From Cyanobium sp. C1_MAG_00004 (GTDB taxonomy: Bacteria > Cyanobacteriota > Cyanobacteriia > PCC-6307 > Cyanobiaceae): DNA of 64,000 bases. The position numbers and the translations under genes are program-made. Of the stretch, positions 1 to 8,127 are shown one piece after another (position 1 is the stretch's first letter; every line of letters starts with the position of its first letter). The stretch covers positions 1 to 64,000 of the forward strand of contig JAIXOF010000028.1 in assembly GCA_027486935.1 (NCBI GenBank). The letters run 5' to 3'. A model generated the notes under the pieces. That model was not told the origin of the DNA. It worked only from the letters and a program-made list of their open reading frames with translations, and ran no database searches.

Positions 1-327
1 GAAACCAAGGTGGGCGATGGCGACGACACCGAGCTGCTGGACCTGCTGGCCGGCGACGGCGAGCTGCCGGACGAACGGCTCGATGGCGAATGCCTCAAGG
101 GCGACCTGCGGGCCCTGCTCGAACAGCTGCCCGAGCTCCAGGGCCGCGTGCTCAAGATGCGTTACGGCATCGGCGCCATCGACGGAAACCTGGAAGAGCC
201 GATGAGCCTCAGCGCCATCGCCAAGCAGCTGGGCATGAGCCGCGACAAGACGCGCAACCTGGAACGCAAGGCGATCGAGGGTATTCGCTCCCATTCGTGC
301 CAGCTGGAGGGCTACCTGGCAGCCTGA
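1..327 (+). CDS. RNA polymerase sigma-70 family factor, C-terminal part (5' end outside window)
   Basis: The reading frame is open from base 1, so only the last 108 residues of a longer protein are visible. The visible part covers the end of region 3 and region 4. LPELQGRVLKMRYGI is the typical start of region 4 (core contact and -35 recognition), and MSLSAIAKQLGMSRDKTRNL is the region 4.2 helix-turn-helix followed by the ERKAIEGIR helix. The sequence is that of a cyanobacterial group 2 (non-essential, RpoD-like) sigma factor; the group cannot be fixed without regions 1 and 2. It would direct core RNA polymerase to a subset of promoters. A membrane protein gene follows 20 bases downstream on the same strand. 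Confidence 0.9.
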   Translation, partial: ETKVGDGDDTELLDLLAGDGELPDERLDGECLKGDLRALLEQLPELQGRVLKMRYGIGAIDGNLEEPMSLSAIAKQLGMSRDKTRNLERKAIEGIRSHSCQLEGYLAA

Positions 328-347
328 GCACTGCTGCAACCACAGGC

Positions 348-1022
348 ATGGCCCTTAAGCACTCCCACCAAGGTGGCGGAGCGGTTGTGGTGCTGCTGTT
401 GTTGTCGCCACTGATCAGCCTGGTGATCAACCGCGCCCTGGACCACAGCTGGCACCAACAAAACGGGCCCCGCGTTCCTGTTGTGGCTCCAGGCCACTGG
501 TTGTTCACGCTCTCGACGGTGCTGGTGGTTGTCATCGGCGCCGTTCTTGCTGTATGGCTGCTGCGGCGCAAGCGGCAACCGGGACGAAGCGCCCGGCAGC
601 TGCTCGAGCTGCTGGGGGCGATCACCACCCTGCAGGCCCTGCTCAACGGGGCTTTGGTGATGATTGCCATCAGCTTCCTCAAACTGGGCTCCGTGGAGCT
701 GCTGCTGATTGGTACGGGGCTTTACGGCGTGCTGAACTCCATCGCCCTGTTCTGGTACTGGTGCCTGGATCACCAAGGTTTCGGTAGTGGCCTGCAGCAG
801 GCCTGTGTCCGGCGAGGCACGGTCAGCTTCCCAGAAGGAGACAGCGGTGGTTCAGTCCTCGACTATCTGTATTTGACAATTCTCACAAGCAACACCCTCG
901 GCCCGCCCGAAAATCACCAGCTGTTCGGGGCGCCGACCAAACTGTTAGCCCTGGGGCAATCCAGCGTGATGCTGGCGTTGCTGGTGATCGTTGTGGCCCG
1001 GGCGATCAACACCCTGGGGTGA
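348..1022 (+). CDS. Integral membrane protein with a channel-like helix-loop-helix C-terminus
   Basis: Protein of 224 residues starting at ATG 348; the same frame stays open further upstream but there it only shadows the sigma factor. Four to five hydrophobic segments are visible: near residues 10-26, 48-68, 85-115, 120-135 and the last 20 residues. The C-terminal part has DYLYLTILTSNTLGPPE followed by a final helix. This resembles the pore-loop region of DUF1345-type and two-helix ion-channel-like proteins, but the classical potassium filter TVGYG is absent. Function unknown; a channel or small transporter in the cytoplasmic membrane is an inference. It may be co-transcribed with the sigma factor. 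Confidence 0.6.
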   Translation: MALKHSHQGGGAVVVLLLLSPLISLVINRALDHSWHQQNGPRVPVVAPGHWLFTLSTVLVVVIGAVLAVWLLRRKRQPGRSARQLLELLGAITTLQALLNGALVMIAISFLKLGSVELLLIGTGLYGVLNSIALFWYWCLDHQGFGSGLQQACVRRGTVSFPEGDSGGSVLDYLYLTILTSNTLGPPENHQLFGAPTKLLALGQSSVMLALLVIVVARAINTLG

Positions 1023-1075
1023 GCAGCCATGGCGGCGATCCATCCAGAGGGCCAGGGGAGCTGGGCGTGGGTGAA

Positions 1076-1546
1076 TCAGAAAAACTGATCGAAGTTGTCG
1101 AAATCGACCGCCTTGAAATTGCCGGCCTGAACCTGCTCCATCAACCGCTCAAGCTGAACCCACAGGGCCCCCGCCGTCGCGATTGACAAGGCAAAGGAGA
1201 CCAACAGTGCTGCTCCTGGCGCAAAGCCAAACACCTGCAGGCTGCCGCCGATGAACAGGGTCACGCCGATCACCACCCCGGTGTACGCCAGGGTCAGTTC
1301 CCAAGTGCCCAGCGGCAGCAGAGCCAGGCGGTCCTGCTTCCAGCCATCGAGCCGGTTCTGCACCATGCGGGCAAAGGTCAGACCGCACAGAATCCCGATC
1401 GCCAGTCCCAGCCCCGCCACCAGGTAGGGGGGCTGCTCGATCGGGGCGTACTCCAAAAAGATGTCGAGCGCATCGAGGTCGCCGTAATCACCCGTGGCCA
1501 GGTCCTGGGCCGCTTCGCTCAGGTTGATCGGGGCCAGGGCCATCAT
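1076..1546 (-). CDS. Conserved-looking membrane protein of unknown function
   Basis: Protein of 156 residues. Two adjacent ATG codons (1546 and 1543) could be the start. Three hydrophobic stretches lie at about residues 42-62, 85-105 and 110-130, after an acidic N-terminal part (DYGDLDALDIFLEYAP). The C-terminal tail is soluble and ends in FDNFDQFF. No catalytic motif was recognised. It converges with the membrane protein gene ending at 1022. The function is unknown; the codon use matches the GC-rich neighbours, which supports a real gene. Confidence 0.65.
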   Translation of the reverse strand: MMALAPINLSEAAQDLATGDYGDLDALDIFLEYAPIEQPPYLVAGLGLAIGILCGLTFARMVQNRLDGWKQDRLALLPLGTWELTLAYTGVVIGVTLFIGGSLQVFGFAPGAALLVSFALSIATAGALWVQLERLMEQVQAGNFKAVDFDNFDQFF

Positions 1547-1706
1547 GCGCTCTCGAGGTGGGACGACCCTAGGCGGGAAAGGGAAAGATCAGCGTTGCCA
1601 GCACCATGCCCATCGGCCAGTGCGTTCGCCCCAATCCCAGGCGCGGCGGTAGCCGCGGCCCCACAGAGCTGCAATGCCTATGGTCGGGCCAGCGATCCTG
1701 CGTTCC

Positions 1707-2936
1707 ATGACCCAGCGGCAACAACGACGCTGGAACCTGATCGCGATTGCCGCTGTCGTGATCGCCGGAATCCTGGCCATCACCGCCATCACCTGGCTTG
1801 ACAATCCCCAGGTAGCCAACCGTGACACGCTGCGTCCGATCTCCGCTTCAGAGGCGCTGATCACCCAAGCGAATCGCGTGCCAAGAAACGGTTGGAGCGG
1901 CCTGCAGAAGGAACGTCTCAGTGATGACGAACAACGGCAGCAGCAGAAGGACCTGCAAGCCGCGCCCTACCAGATTGAGGCGGGCATCTACACAACCAGC
2001 ACATCAGAACTTGACCTGAATGTGCCGAGCTTCAACGGCATTGGTTACATCTGGCTGCGCTGGCAAGAGCCATTTCAACAGTATCTTGAGCGCAACATGG
2101 CAACGATTGATGAACGGATGGTGCTGCTCAACAGGTTAATCAGCGACGCCAACCCATCACTGGAACCAATCAGCAAAAATCCCCAGAAAGAGCCAGATGG
2201 GAGCTACTACCAACTGTTTTCATTCAAAGGGCGATATTACATCAACGAGGCCAGCTTTCGTCACTATCCCTTCATGAGAGTCAGCCTTCCCATAGCCCTG
2301 GAAGCTGACGATATCGATGGCCAGCTTGACTACAGCCAACTCAGGTTCAAACCTGACACCCAGAACAGTGGCATCGGCCTCTACGCCCACATCATCGGCT
2401 GGTTGAACCACGGCTGGTCCATCGCCGAATATCGCCACCATTACGCCACCAACTTTGGCCTGAGAGGCCCAGAGAGCGATTACAGCCAGGTGCTCTACGA
2501 GATCTCATTTGGCACTTCAGCATGGGCATCATTCTGGCGCCTTCTCTTGCCGCTGGGTGTGGTGATGAGCATGGTGCTGTTGGTGTTCAAAGTGCGCTCA
2601 GACGAACAGGATGCACGCGCCAGCATCCCCGTGACGGTGCTGCTCACACTGGTCTTCCTGCAACAGAGCTACAGGGCCCAGCTTCCAGACCTGCCATTTC
2701 TCACATTCCTCGATAAGGTGTATGTGGTGGCCTACGTGGTAACCCTGGCCGCTTTTGTGCTGGTGATCTGGATTGGGCGCCGCTACAGCAGCATGGAACA
2801 CATGGCCGAGGGGTCGGCCAAGCAGATGTTGATGCAGAAACTAGAGCGTCTGGATGTGATCTGGCCGTTGCTGGTTGTGGTCTTTGGCGCCTTAGCGATC
2901 GCCATTTGCTGGTTGACACTGCCAGCCGACATCTGA
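1707..2936 (+). CDS. Pentameric ligand-gated ion channel (pLGIC)-like protein, copy 1
   Basis: Protein of 409 residues from ATG 1707 (ATG 1674 and 1680 are alternatives). 1707 is preferred because MTQRQQRRWNLIAIA then lines up with the start of the paralogue at 19151. The layout is an N-terminal membrane anchor (about 9-31), a beta-rich extracellular part, then four helices near 272-297, 305-325, 331-356 and 380-403. Family hallmarks are YPF at residues 187-189 (the place of FPFDxQ in the Cys-loop) and LPDLPFLTFLD between M2 and M3, comparable with the LPKTPYMTYT stretch of GLIC. There are no Cys-loop cysteines, as in other prokaryotic members. Its GC content is visibly lower than that of flanking genes. 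Ligand and ion are unknown. Its stop codon abuts the stop of the convergent kinase gene. Confidence 0.7.
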   Translation: MTQRQQRRWNLIAIAAVVIAGILAITAITWLDNPQVANRDTLRPISASEALITQANRVPRNGWSGLQKERLSDDEQRQQQKDLQAAPYQIEAGIYTTSTSELDLNVPSFNGIGYIWLRWQEPFQQYLERNMATIDERMVLLNRLISDANPSLEPISKNPQKEPDGSYYQLFSFKGRYYINEASFRHYPFMRVSLPIALEADDIDGQLDYSQLRFKPDTQNSGIGLYAHIIGWLNHGWSIAEYRHHYATNFGLRGPESDYSQVLYEISFGTSAWASFWRLLLPLGVVMSMVLLVFKVRSDEQDARASIPVTVLLTLVFLQQSYRAQLPDLPFLTFLDKVYVVAYVVTLAAFVLVIWIGRRYSSMEHMAEGSAKQMLMQKLERLDVIWPLLVVVFGALAIAICWLTLPADI

Positions 2937-4613
2937 TCAAGCCGCCAGCGGGTTGAGCCGCTGCAGCATGCCCCCAGCCAGGCGCCGCGGTGAAAAGGTG
3001 CGCCGCAGCAGACCCAGCAGCTGCTGCAGGTCGTCGGTGTGCAGGCGGTCATCGCGCACCAGGGTCAACAGCAGGCGCTGACGCAGGCTGGAGCCCTCGG
3101 GGCCCAGCAGCAGCCGTAGTCCAGCACCCGCCACCGGGATCAGATCGGTGGGAGCGCCATCGTTTTCGACCACCGCGAGCAGGTTCTCGAGACGCTCGAT
3201 CTGCAGCCGGCCGTGTTTGTCGAACAGCACCTCAAGCAGCTTCTCGCGCATTTCAGCGGTGTCGCCCGCCAGCAGCCGTTTGGCCACGTAGGGATAGGCC
3301 ACCCGAATGATGCGGAAGCTGGGATCGAGGCGCAGGGCAAGGCCTTCCTGGCTGACCACGGCGCGGATGATCAGCGCGAAACGGGCCGGCACCCGAAAGG
3401 GGTAGTCATACATCAACTCACTGAAGCGATCGGTGATCGCCTTGAAGTTGAACGAGCCGACGTTGTCACCCAGCGCCCCGCCCAGCACCTGCTCGAGCGC
3501 CGGCACGATCGGGGCCAGATCAGTGCGGGGATTGAGAAATCCCAGGGCCACGAAATCGAGGGCCAGAGCTTCAAAATCGCGGTTGATCAGATGGACGACC
3601 GCACCGGTGAGGGTGAGCCGGTCGCTGTCGCTGATCGAGTCCATCATCCCGAAGTCGACATAGGCCAGATGGCCCATGGGACCGGTCTTGCCCGGCAGGG
3701 CAAACAGGTTGCCGGGGTGCGGATCGGCGTGGAAGTAGCCGAACTCGAGCAACTGCTGCAGGCCCGAGATCACGCCGGTGCGGATCAGGGCCGCAGGATC
3801 GAGCCGGCGGCCCTCAAGCTCCTGGCGCTGCTGCAGCTTGGTGCCGTTGATCCAGGTGGTGGTGAGCACCCGCCGCGCCGACAGATGGCGCTCCACCGCT
3901 GGCACCGTCACCTCGGGATGGTCGGCGAACAGGCCGGCAAAGCGCTCAGCATTGTCGGCCTCGCGGCGGTAATCGATCTCCTCGAACAGGGTGCGGCCGA
4001 ACTCGTCGATGATCGTGCCCAGGCCAAAGCCCAGGTTCAGCGGCAGCAGGGGCGCAGTGGCGATCGCCAGCAGGCGGATCAGCACCAGATCCCGACGCAG
4101 CAGATAGGCCAGGTTGGGGCGCTGCACCTTGACCGCCACCCAGCGGCCATCGGCCAGGCGGGCCTTGTAAACCTGCCCCAGGCTGGCAGCGGCCACCGGG
4201 TAATCGGGAAACTCGGCAAACAGCTCGTGGGCCGGCCCGCCCAGCTCGGCCTCGATCGTCGCCAGCGCAATGGCGTGGTCGAACGACGGCAGGTCATCCT
4301 GCAGGCGGGTCAACTGATCGAGCCAGTCCCGCCGCACCAGGTCAGGACGGGTTGATAGGGCCTGGCCCACCTTGATGAAGCAGGGACCCAGATTGGTCAG
4401 GGTGCGCAGGATGCGCTCAGCAAGGCGCTGCTGCACCTTGGGATCACGGCTGTTGCCCTGCACCACCAGGGCCATCGCCAGACCCAGCAGCTGGCTCAGC
4501 ACCACCAGCAGCCGCGACAGCAGGATCCAGGGCCGCAGCAGCAACCAGCGCAGATCGCGGTTGGGGTTGTAGTCGAGAACCGGGTCGGCTGCCACTGGAT
4601 CGGTCCCGCGCAC
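2937..4613 (-). CDS. ABC1/UbiB (AarF) family atypical protein kinase
   Basis: Protein of 558 residues, a normal length for cyanobacterial and plastid ABC1K proteins. Signature motifs in order: KVGQALSTRPDL (the KxGQ motif), VAAASLGQVY (the alanine-rich replacement of the glycine loop), VAVKVQRP (ATP-binding lysine), EIDYRREADNAERF (ExD motif), FHADPHPGNLF (catalytic loop) and VDFGMMD (metal-binding DFG equivalent). Two hydrophobic helices near the C-terminus and one near residue 40 suggest membrane association. In this family the role is ATPase or kinase activity linked to prenylquinone and lipid metabolism; the exact substrate cannot be read here. It is transcribed divergently from the PLP decarboxylase-like gene, with only 47 bases between the starts. 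Confidence 0.93.
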   Translation of the reverse strand: MRGTDPVAADPVLDYNPNRDLRWLLLRPWILLSRLLVVLSQLLGLAMALVVQGNSRDPKVQQRLAERILRTLTNLGPCFIKVGQALSTRPDLVRRDWLDQLTRLQDDLPSFDHAIALATIEAELGGPAHELFAEFPDYPVAAASLGQVYKARLADGRWVAVKVQRPNLAYLLRRDLVLIRLLAIATAPLLPLNLGFGLGTIIDEFGRTLFEEIDYRREADNAERFAGLFADHPEVTVPAVERHLSARRVLTTTWINGTKLQQRQELEGRRLDPAALIRTGVISGLQQLLEFGYFHADPHPGNLFALPGKTGPMGHLAYVDFGMMDSISDSDRLTLTGAVVHLINRDFEALALDFVALGFLNPRTDLAPIVPALEQVLGGALGDNVGSFNFKAITDRFSELMYDYPFRVPARFALIIRAVVSQEGLALRLDPSFRIIRVAYPYVAKRLLAGDTAEMREKLLEVLFDKHGRLQIERLENLLAVVENDGAPTDLIPVAGAGLRLLLGPEGSSLRQRLLLTLVRDDRLHTDDLQQLLGLLRRTFSPRRLAGGMLQRLNPLAA

Positions 4614-4660
4614 AGGGCAGACTTTAGGAATGGGCGACCGCCCGCCATGGCCCCCAGCCG

Positions 4661-5992
4661 ATGAGCCTGGATCTGCACCTGCCGGCCCATGGGCGGGGCC
4701 GGGCTCTGGCGCCTGCCCTGCGTGCCCTGTTGCGGCAGAGGCCCGCCAGCTGGGACCTGCCGGAACTGCCCCAGGTCGGCGGACCGCTGCTGGCCGAGGG
4801 GGCCGTGGCCGACAGCCAACGGCACTGCGCCCGGCTGCTGGGGGCCGAGCGCTGCTGGTTTGGCGTCAACGGCGCCAGCGGCCTGCTGCAGGCTGCCCTG
4901 CTGGCGCTGGCGCCCCCCGGCAGCCGGGTGCTGCTGCCGCGCAACCTGCACCGCAGCCTGTTGCACGCCTGCGTGCTGGGCCAGCTGCAACCCCTGCTGT
5001 TTGATTTGCCGTTCGACCCGGCCACCGGCCTCTGGCAGCCCCCGAGCGCCCTGCATCTGGCGCGGGTGATCGCAGCAGCCCGCAACGGCGGGCCGGTGGC
5101 CGCTGTGGCCCTGGTGTCACCCAGCTATCAAGGCACAGCCGCCGATCTCAAGGCCCTGACGGCGGTGGTGCATGGCGCAGGCCTGCCGTTGCTGGTCGAT
5201 GGCGCCCATGGCCAGGGGCAGGGCATCGCCGCCGGGGCCGACCTCGAGGTGCTCTCCCTGCAGAAGAGCGCCGGGGGCCTGGCCCAGAGCGCCGCGCTGC
5301 TGGCCCAGGGACCACGCTTCGACGCCGCCGCCCTCGAGCGGGCATTGCTGTGGCTGCAGACCTCAAGCCCCAGCGCCCTGCTGCTGGCCAGCTGCGAAGG
5401 GGCGATCGCGGCCCTGTGCAGCACCCGGGGTGCGCGGCAACGGGCCCGGGCCGTCGCGGTGTCGGCCCGGTTGCGGCAGCGCTGCCAGGCCCTGGGGCTG
5501 CCCCTGATCAGCACCGACGACCCCCTGCGGCTGGTGCTGCACACCGGCGCCCTGGGCATCAACGGCCTGGAGGCCGACGACTGGCTGCTGGCGCGGGGGG
5601 TGATCGGCGAGCTGCCCGAACCCGCCACATTGACCTTTTGTCTGGGGCTCAGGCCGCCGCAGGGACTGGTCTGGCGGCTGCCGCGGCGGCTCATCCAGCT
5701 GCGCACGGCTCTGGCAGGGCCGCCACTGGCGCCCCAGGAACGGCCGCCTTTGCCGCTGGTCGGCAGCTTGGCGCTGCCGATCGGCCAGGCCTGGCGGGGA
5801 CCCAGCCGCCTGATCCCCCTGAGCGCAGCCGCGGGCGCCATCGCAGCCGAGCCGCTGTGCCCCTACCCCCCGGGGATTCCCCTGCTGGTGCCAGGCGAGC
5901 GCATCGATGGCGAGCGGGCCGCCTGGCTGCAGCGCCAGAGCCGGCTGTGGCCCGGCCAGATCGCTGATACGGTGAGGGTTGTGGTCGATTAG
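4661..5992 (+). CDS. Orn/Lys/Arg decarboxylase-family PLP enzyme
   Basis: Protein of 443 residues with the fold-type I aspartate-aminotransferase-like core of the Orn/Lys/Arg decarboxylase family. It lacks the N-terminal wing domain of the large inducible enzymes, as is usual for the short cyanobacterial and Firmicutes forms. VDGAHGQG carries the PLP-contacting aspartate, and the presumed Schiff-base lysine is K202 in LSLQKSAGG. AEPLCPYPPGIPLLVPGE is the conserved C-terminal substrate-side block. An oddity is that the residue before the lysine is Gln, where the family normally has His (S-x-H-K), so activity or specificity may differ. Substrate (Lys, Arg or Orn) is not predictable. cbiT follows 18 bases downstream. 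Confidence 0.85.
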   Translation: MSLDLHLPAHGRGRALAPALRALLRQRPASWDLPELPQVGGPLLAEGAVADSQRHCARLLGAERCWFGVNGASGLLQAALLALAPPGSRVLLPRNLHRSLLHACVLGQLQPLLFDLPFDPATGLWQPPSALHLARVIAAARNGGPVAAVALVSPSYQGTAADLKALTAVVHGAGLPLLVDGAHGQGQGIAAGADLEVLSLQKSAGGLAQSAALLAQGPRFDAAALERALLWLQTSSPSALLLASCEGAIAALCSTRGARQRARAVAVSARLRQRCQALGLPLISTDDPLRLVLHTGALGINGLEADDWLLARGVIGELPEPATLTFCLGLRPPQGLVWRLPRRLIQLRTALAGPPLAPQERPPLPLVGSLALPIGQAWRGPSRLIPLSAAAGAIAAEPLCPYPPGIPLLVPGERIDGERAAWLQRQSRLWPGQIADTVRVVVD

Positions 5993-6010
5993 GGGCCAGC
6001 GTCCGAGCCT

Positions 6011-6616
6011 GTGGCAGAAAGCGACGCCTACCGCTGGGACTTTGTCACCCCTGGGCTGCCCGACGGGGCCTTTCGTCGGGCCCCCGGGTTCAATCCCACG
6101 CCGATGGAATTGCGGGTGATGCTGCTGGCCCACCTGCGCCCCACCGCCAGCTCCCTGGTCTGGGATGTGGGTGGGGGGACCGGCGCCCTGGCCCTTGAGA
6201 TCGCGCGGCTGCTGCCGGCCGGCGAAGTCCACACGCTGGAGCGGGACCCCGAGGCGATCGAGCTGCTGCGCAGCAACCGCGAACGCTTCGGCACCCGCAA
6301 TCTGCACATTCATGCCGGTGCCGCGCCCGAAGGGCTGGTGCATCTGCCGCCCCATCCAGACCGGGTGCTGCTTGAGGTGGGCCGCCCCTTGGGCGATGTG
6401 CTGCGGCTGGTGTGGGAGGCCCTCAAGCCCGAAGGCCGGCTGGTGATCAGCACCGCCAGCCTCGAGGGGCTGGTCGATGCCACCGACACCCTGGCCCAGC
6501 TGCAGGCCAGGGACCTGCAGGTGGTGCAGGCCACCGTCCACCGCATGCAGCGCCGCGGCAGCCAGGCCAAACTGGCTGCTGCCGAGCCCCTGTTTGTGAT
6601 CGCGGCCGAACGCTGA
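6011..6616 (+). CDS. cbiT: Precorrin-6B methylase, CbiT type (cobalamin pathway)
   Basis: Protein of 201 residues starting at GTG 6011. It is a class I SAM methyltransferase. The SAM-binding motif I is VWDVGGGTGALALEIA and motif II is HTLERDPEAIELL; the N-terminal WDFVTPGLPDGAFRR is the CbiT-specific lead-in, with TPMELRVMLLAHL before the Rossmann core. In the pathway CbiT methylates C-15 of the corrin ring and decarboxylates the C-12 acetate side chain. Only the CbiT domain is present, so CbiE must be encoded elsewhere. Its stop overlaps the cdsA start by one base (TGATG), so the two genes are probably translationally coupled. Confidence 0.88.
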   Translation: MAESDAYRWDFVTPGLPDGAFRRAPGFNPTPMELRVMLLAHLRPTASSLVWDVGGGTGALALEIARLLPAGEVHTLERDPEAIELLRSNRERFGTRNLHIHAGAAPEGLVHLPPHPDRVLLEVGRPLGDVLRLVWEALKPEGRLVISTASLEGLVDATDTLAQLQARDLQVVQATVHRMQRRGSQAKLAAAEPLFVIAAER

Positions 6617-7500
6617 TGGCGAGCGCGCCGCCTCCCCATCCGCCCCGCAAGGCCACCTCGACCGCACGCCTGCTGAGCGGCTGGGCCGTCGGGGGCTTCG
6701 GTTTTGTGGTGGTGCTGCTGGGGGGTTGGTGGTTCACGATCGCGGTCGGTGTGATCGTGCATCTGGGGCTGCTGGAGTTCTTCCGCATGGCCCAGTTCAA
6801 GGGCATCAGGCCGGCCACCAAAACCACCCTGGTGGCTGTGCAACTGCTGTTGCTGGCCACGATGGCCGCCAGCAACAGCCCTGGGGGTGGTTGGTTCGCC
6901 CAGGACCTGGCCGCCGCCGTGCTGCCGGTGTCGGGCGCGGTGATCTGCGGTTGGCTGCTGCTGCAACCGGTGACCGGCACGATCGCCGACATCGCCGCCT
7001 CGATCTTCGGCCTGTTCTACCTGGGCTATCTGCCCAGCCACTGGATCCTGCTGCGGCAGCTGCCCGATGGCATGGGCCTGGCCCTGACCCTGACCGCCTG
7101 CTTCATGGTGGTGGGCACCGACATCGGCTCGTATGTCATCGGCCGGCGGCTGGGGAGACGATCCATGTCGCCCATCTCGCCCGGCAAAACCATTGAAGGC
7201 GCCATCGGAGGTCTGCTGACGTCGATGCTGGTGGGCGTGATCGGCGCCAGCGCCATCGCCTGGCGCACGGCCCTGCCGCTACCGCAGAGCATCGCCCTGG
7301 GGGCCGCGCTGGGGGCTGTGGTGGCGGTGATGGCCCTGGTCGGCGACCTGACCGAATCGATGATGAAACGGGATGCGGGTCTCAAAGACTCGGGCGATGT
7401 GATCCCTGGTCACGGCGGCATTCTTGATCGGATCGACAGCTTTCTGTTTGCCCCGGCGGTGGTCTACGCCCTGGTCAGCCTGGTGCTGCCGTCAGGGTGA
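6616..7500 (+). CDS. cdsA: Phosphatidate cytidylyltransferase
   Basis: Protein of 294 residues starting at ATG 6616 within the cbiT stop. It is an integral membrane enzyme with about eight hydrophobic segments. The C-terminal signature is intact: GDLTESMMKRDAGLKDSGD, then PGHGGILDRIDS, the metal- and CTP-binding block of the family. DIGSYVIGRRLGRRSMSPISPGKTIEG is the upstream conserved region, split here as DIGSYVIGRR and SPGKTIEG. It makes CDP-diacylglycerol from phosphatidic acid and CTP, the precursor of phosphatidylglycerol, which thylakoids require. The 3' end overlaps the convergent DUF2993 gene by 9 bases. Confidence 0.95.
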   Translation: MASAPPPHPPRKATSTARLLSGWAVGGFGFVVVLLGGWWFTIAVGVIVHLGLLEFFRMAQFKGIRPATKTTLVAVQLLLLATMAASNSPGGGWFAQDLAAAVLPVSGAVICGWLLLQPVTGTIADIAASIFGLFYLGYLPSHWILLRQLPDGMGLALTLTACFMVVGTDIGSYVIGRRLGRRSMSPISPGKTIEGAIGGLLTSMLVGVIGASAIAWRTALPLPQSIALGAALGAVVAVMALVGDLTESMMKRDAGLKDSGDVIPGHGGILDRIDSFLFAPAVVYALVSLVLPSG

Positions 7501-8127
7501 GACCCGGGCGCGCCCCCGAAGCTGCACCATGCCCGCCTCGATCCAGGCCTGCTCAATCGTGATGTTGGGGTCCATGGGCAACCGGCACAGAAGCTCGCCC
7601 GCAGGGCTGGTCAGCTCGATCGTGCCACCGGCGGCCCGCATCAGCACCTGCAGTTCGACCCGATCGGCCGGGGCATGGCCCTGCAACACGAACACCAACC
7701 GCCCCGCTTCAATCCGGACCATCTGCAGGGGCAGCTGACCGAGCACCTGCTCGTGCAGCAGTTCGGCCAGCTCCCGCCACCGGGGATCGCTGAACAGGGT
7801 GGTGAGCCCGCCCGTTGTGAGGCTGATCTGGCCTTCAATGGTGAAGGACTGATCCAGCTTCACGGGCTGCCCCTGCAGCAGGTTGCCCATGTGGACCGCG
7901 ATCGGCTCACTGGTCAGCTCCACCTGCTCGATCGGCAGATGGGCAAACACGGCCCGGCGGGCCAGCAGCTGCACACCCGCCAGCCGTCCCCGCAGCAGCC
8001 CCAGGGCCGATCCCCGCAGCGCGATGTCCAGGCTGTCGATGCTCTGGCACTGCTGGCGCACCCACAGCTGCAGACCGTTGGCCAGCAGTTGCATCAATGG
8101 GCCGGAGCTCGAGGGATCAGTGGTCAT
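7492..8127 (-). CDS. DUF2993-like protein
   Basis: Protein of 211 residues from ATG 8127; the frame is open further upstream, but there it only mirrors the hydrolase gene. It has the general character of DUF2993 proteins: an amphipathic N-terminal helix (LMQLLANGLQLWVRQQCQSI), then alternating beta strands (LDIALRGSALGLLRGRLAGV, LEAGRLVFVLQGH-like stretches). No catalytic motif is present. In actinobacteria a family member (LmeA) takes part in envelope lipoglycan assembly; whether that holds here is unknown. It overlaps the end of the upstream hydrolase gene by 11 bases and is likely the last gene of a three-gene leftward operon. Confidence 0.7.
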   Translation of the reverse strand: MTTDPSSSGPLMQLLANGLQLWVRQQCQSIDSLDIALRGSALGLLRGRLAGVQLLARRAVFAHLPIEQVELTSEPIAVHMGNLLQGQPVKLDQSFTIEGQISLTTGGLTTLFSDPRWRELAELLHEQVLGQLPLQMVRIEAGRLVFVLQGHAPADRVELQVLMRAAGGTIELTSPAGELLCRLPMDPNITIEQAWIEAGMVQLRGRARVSP

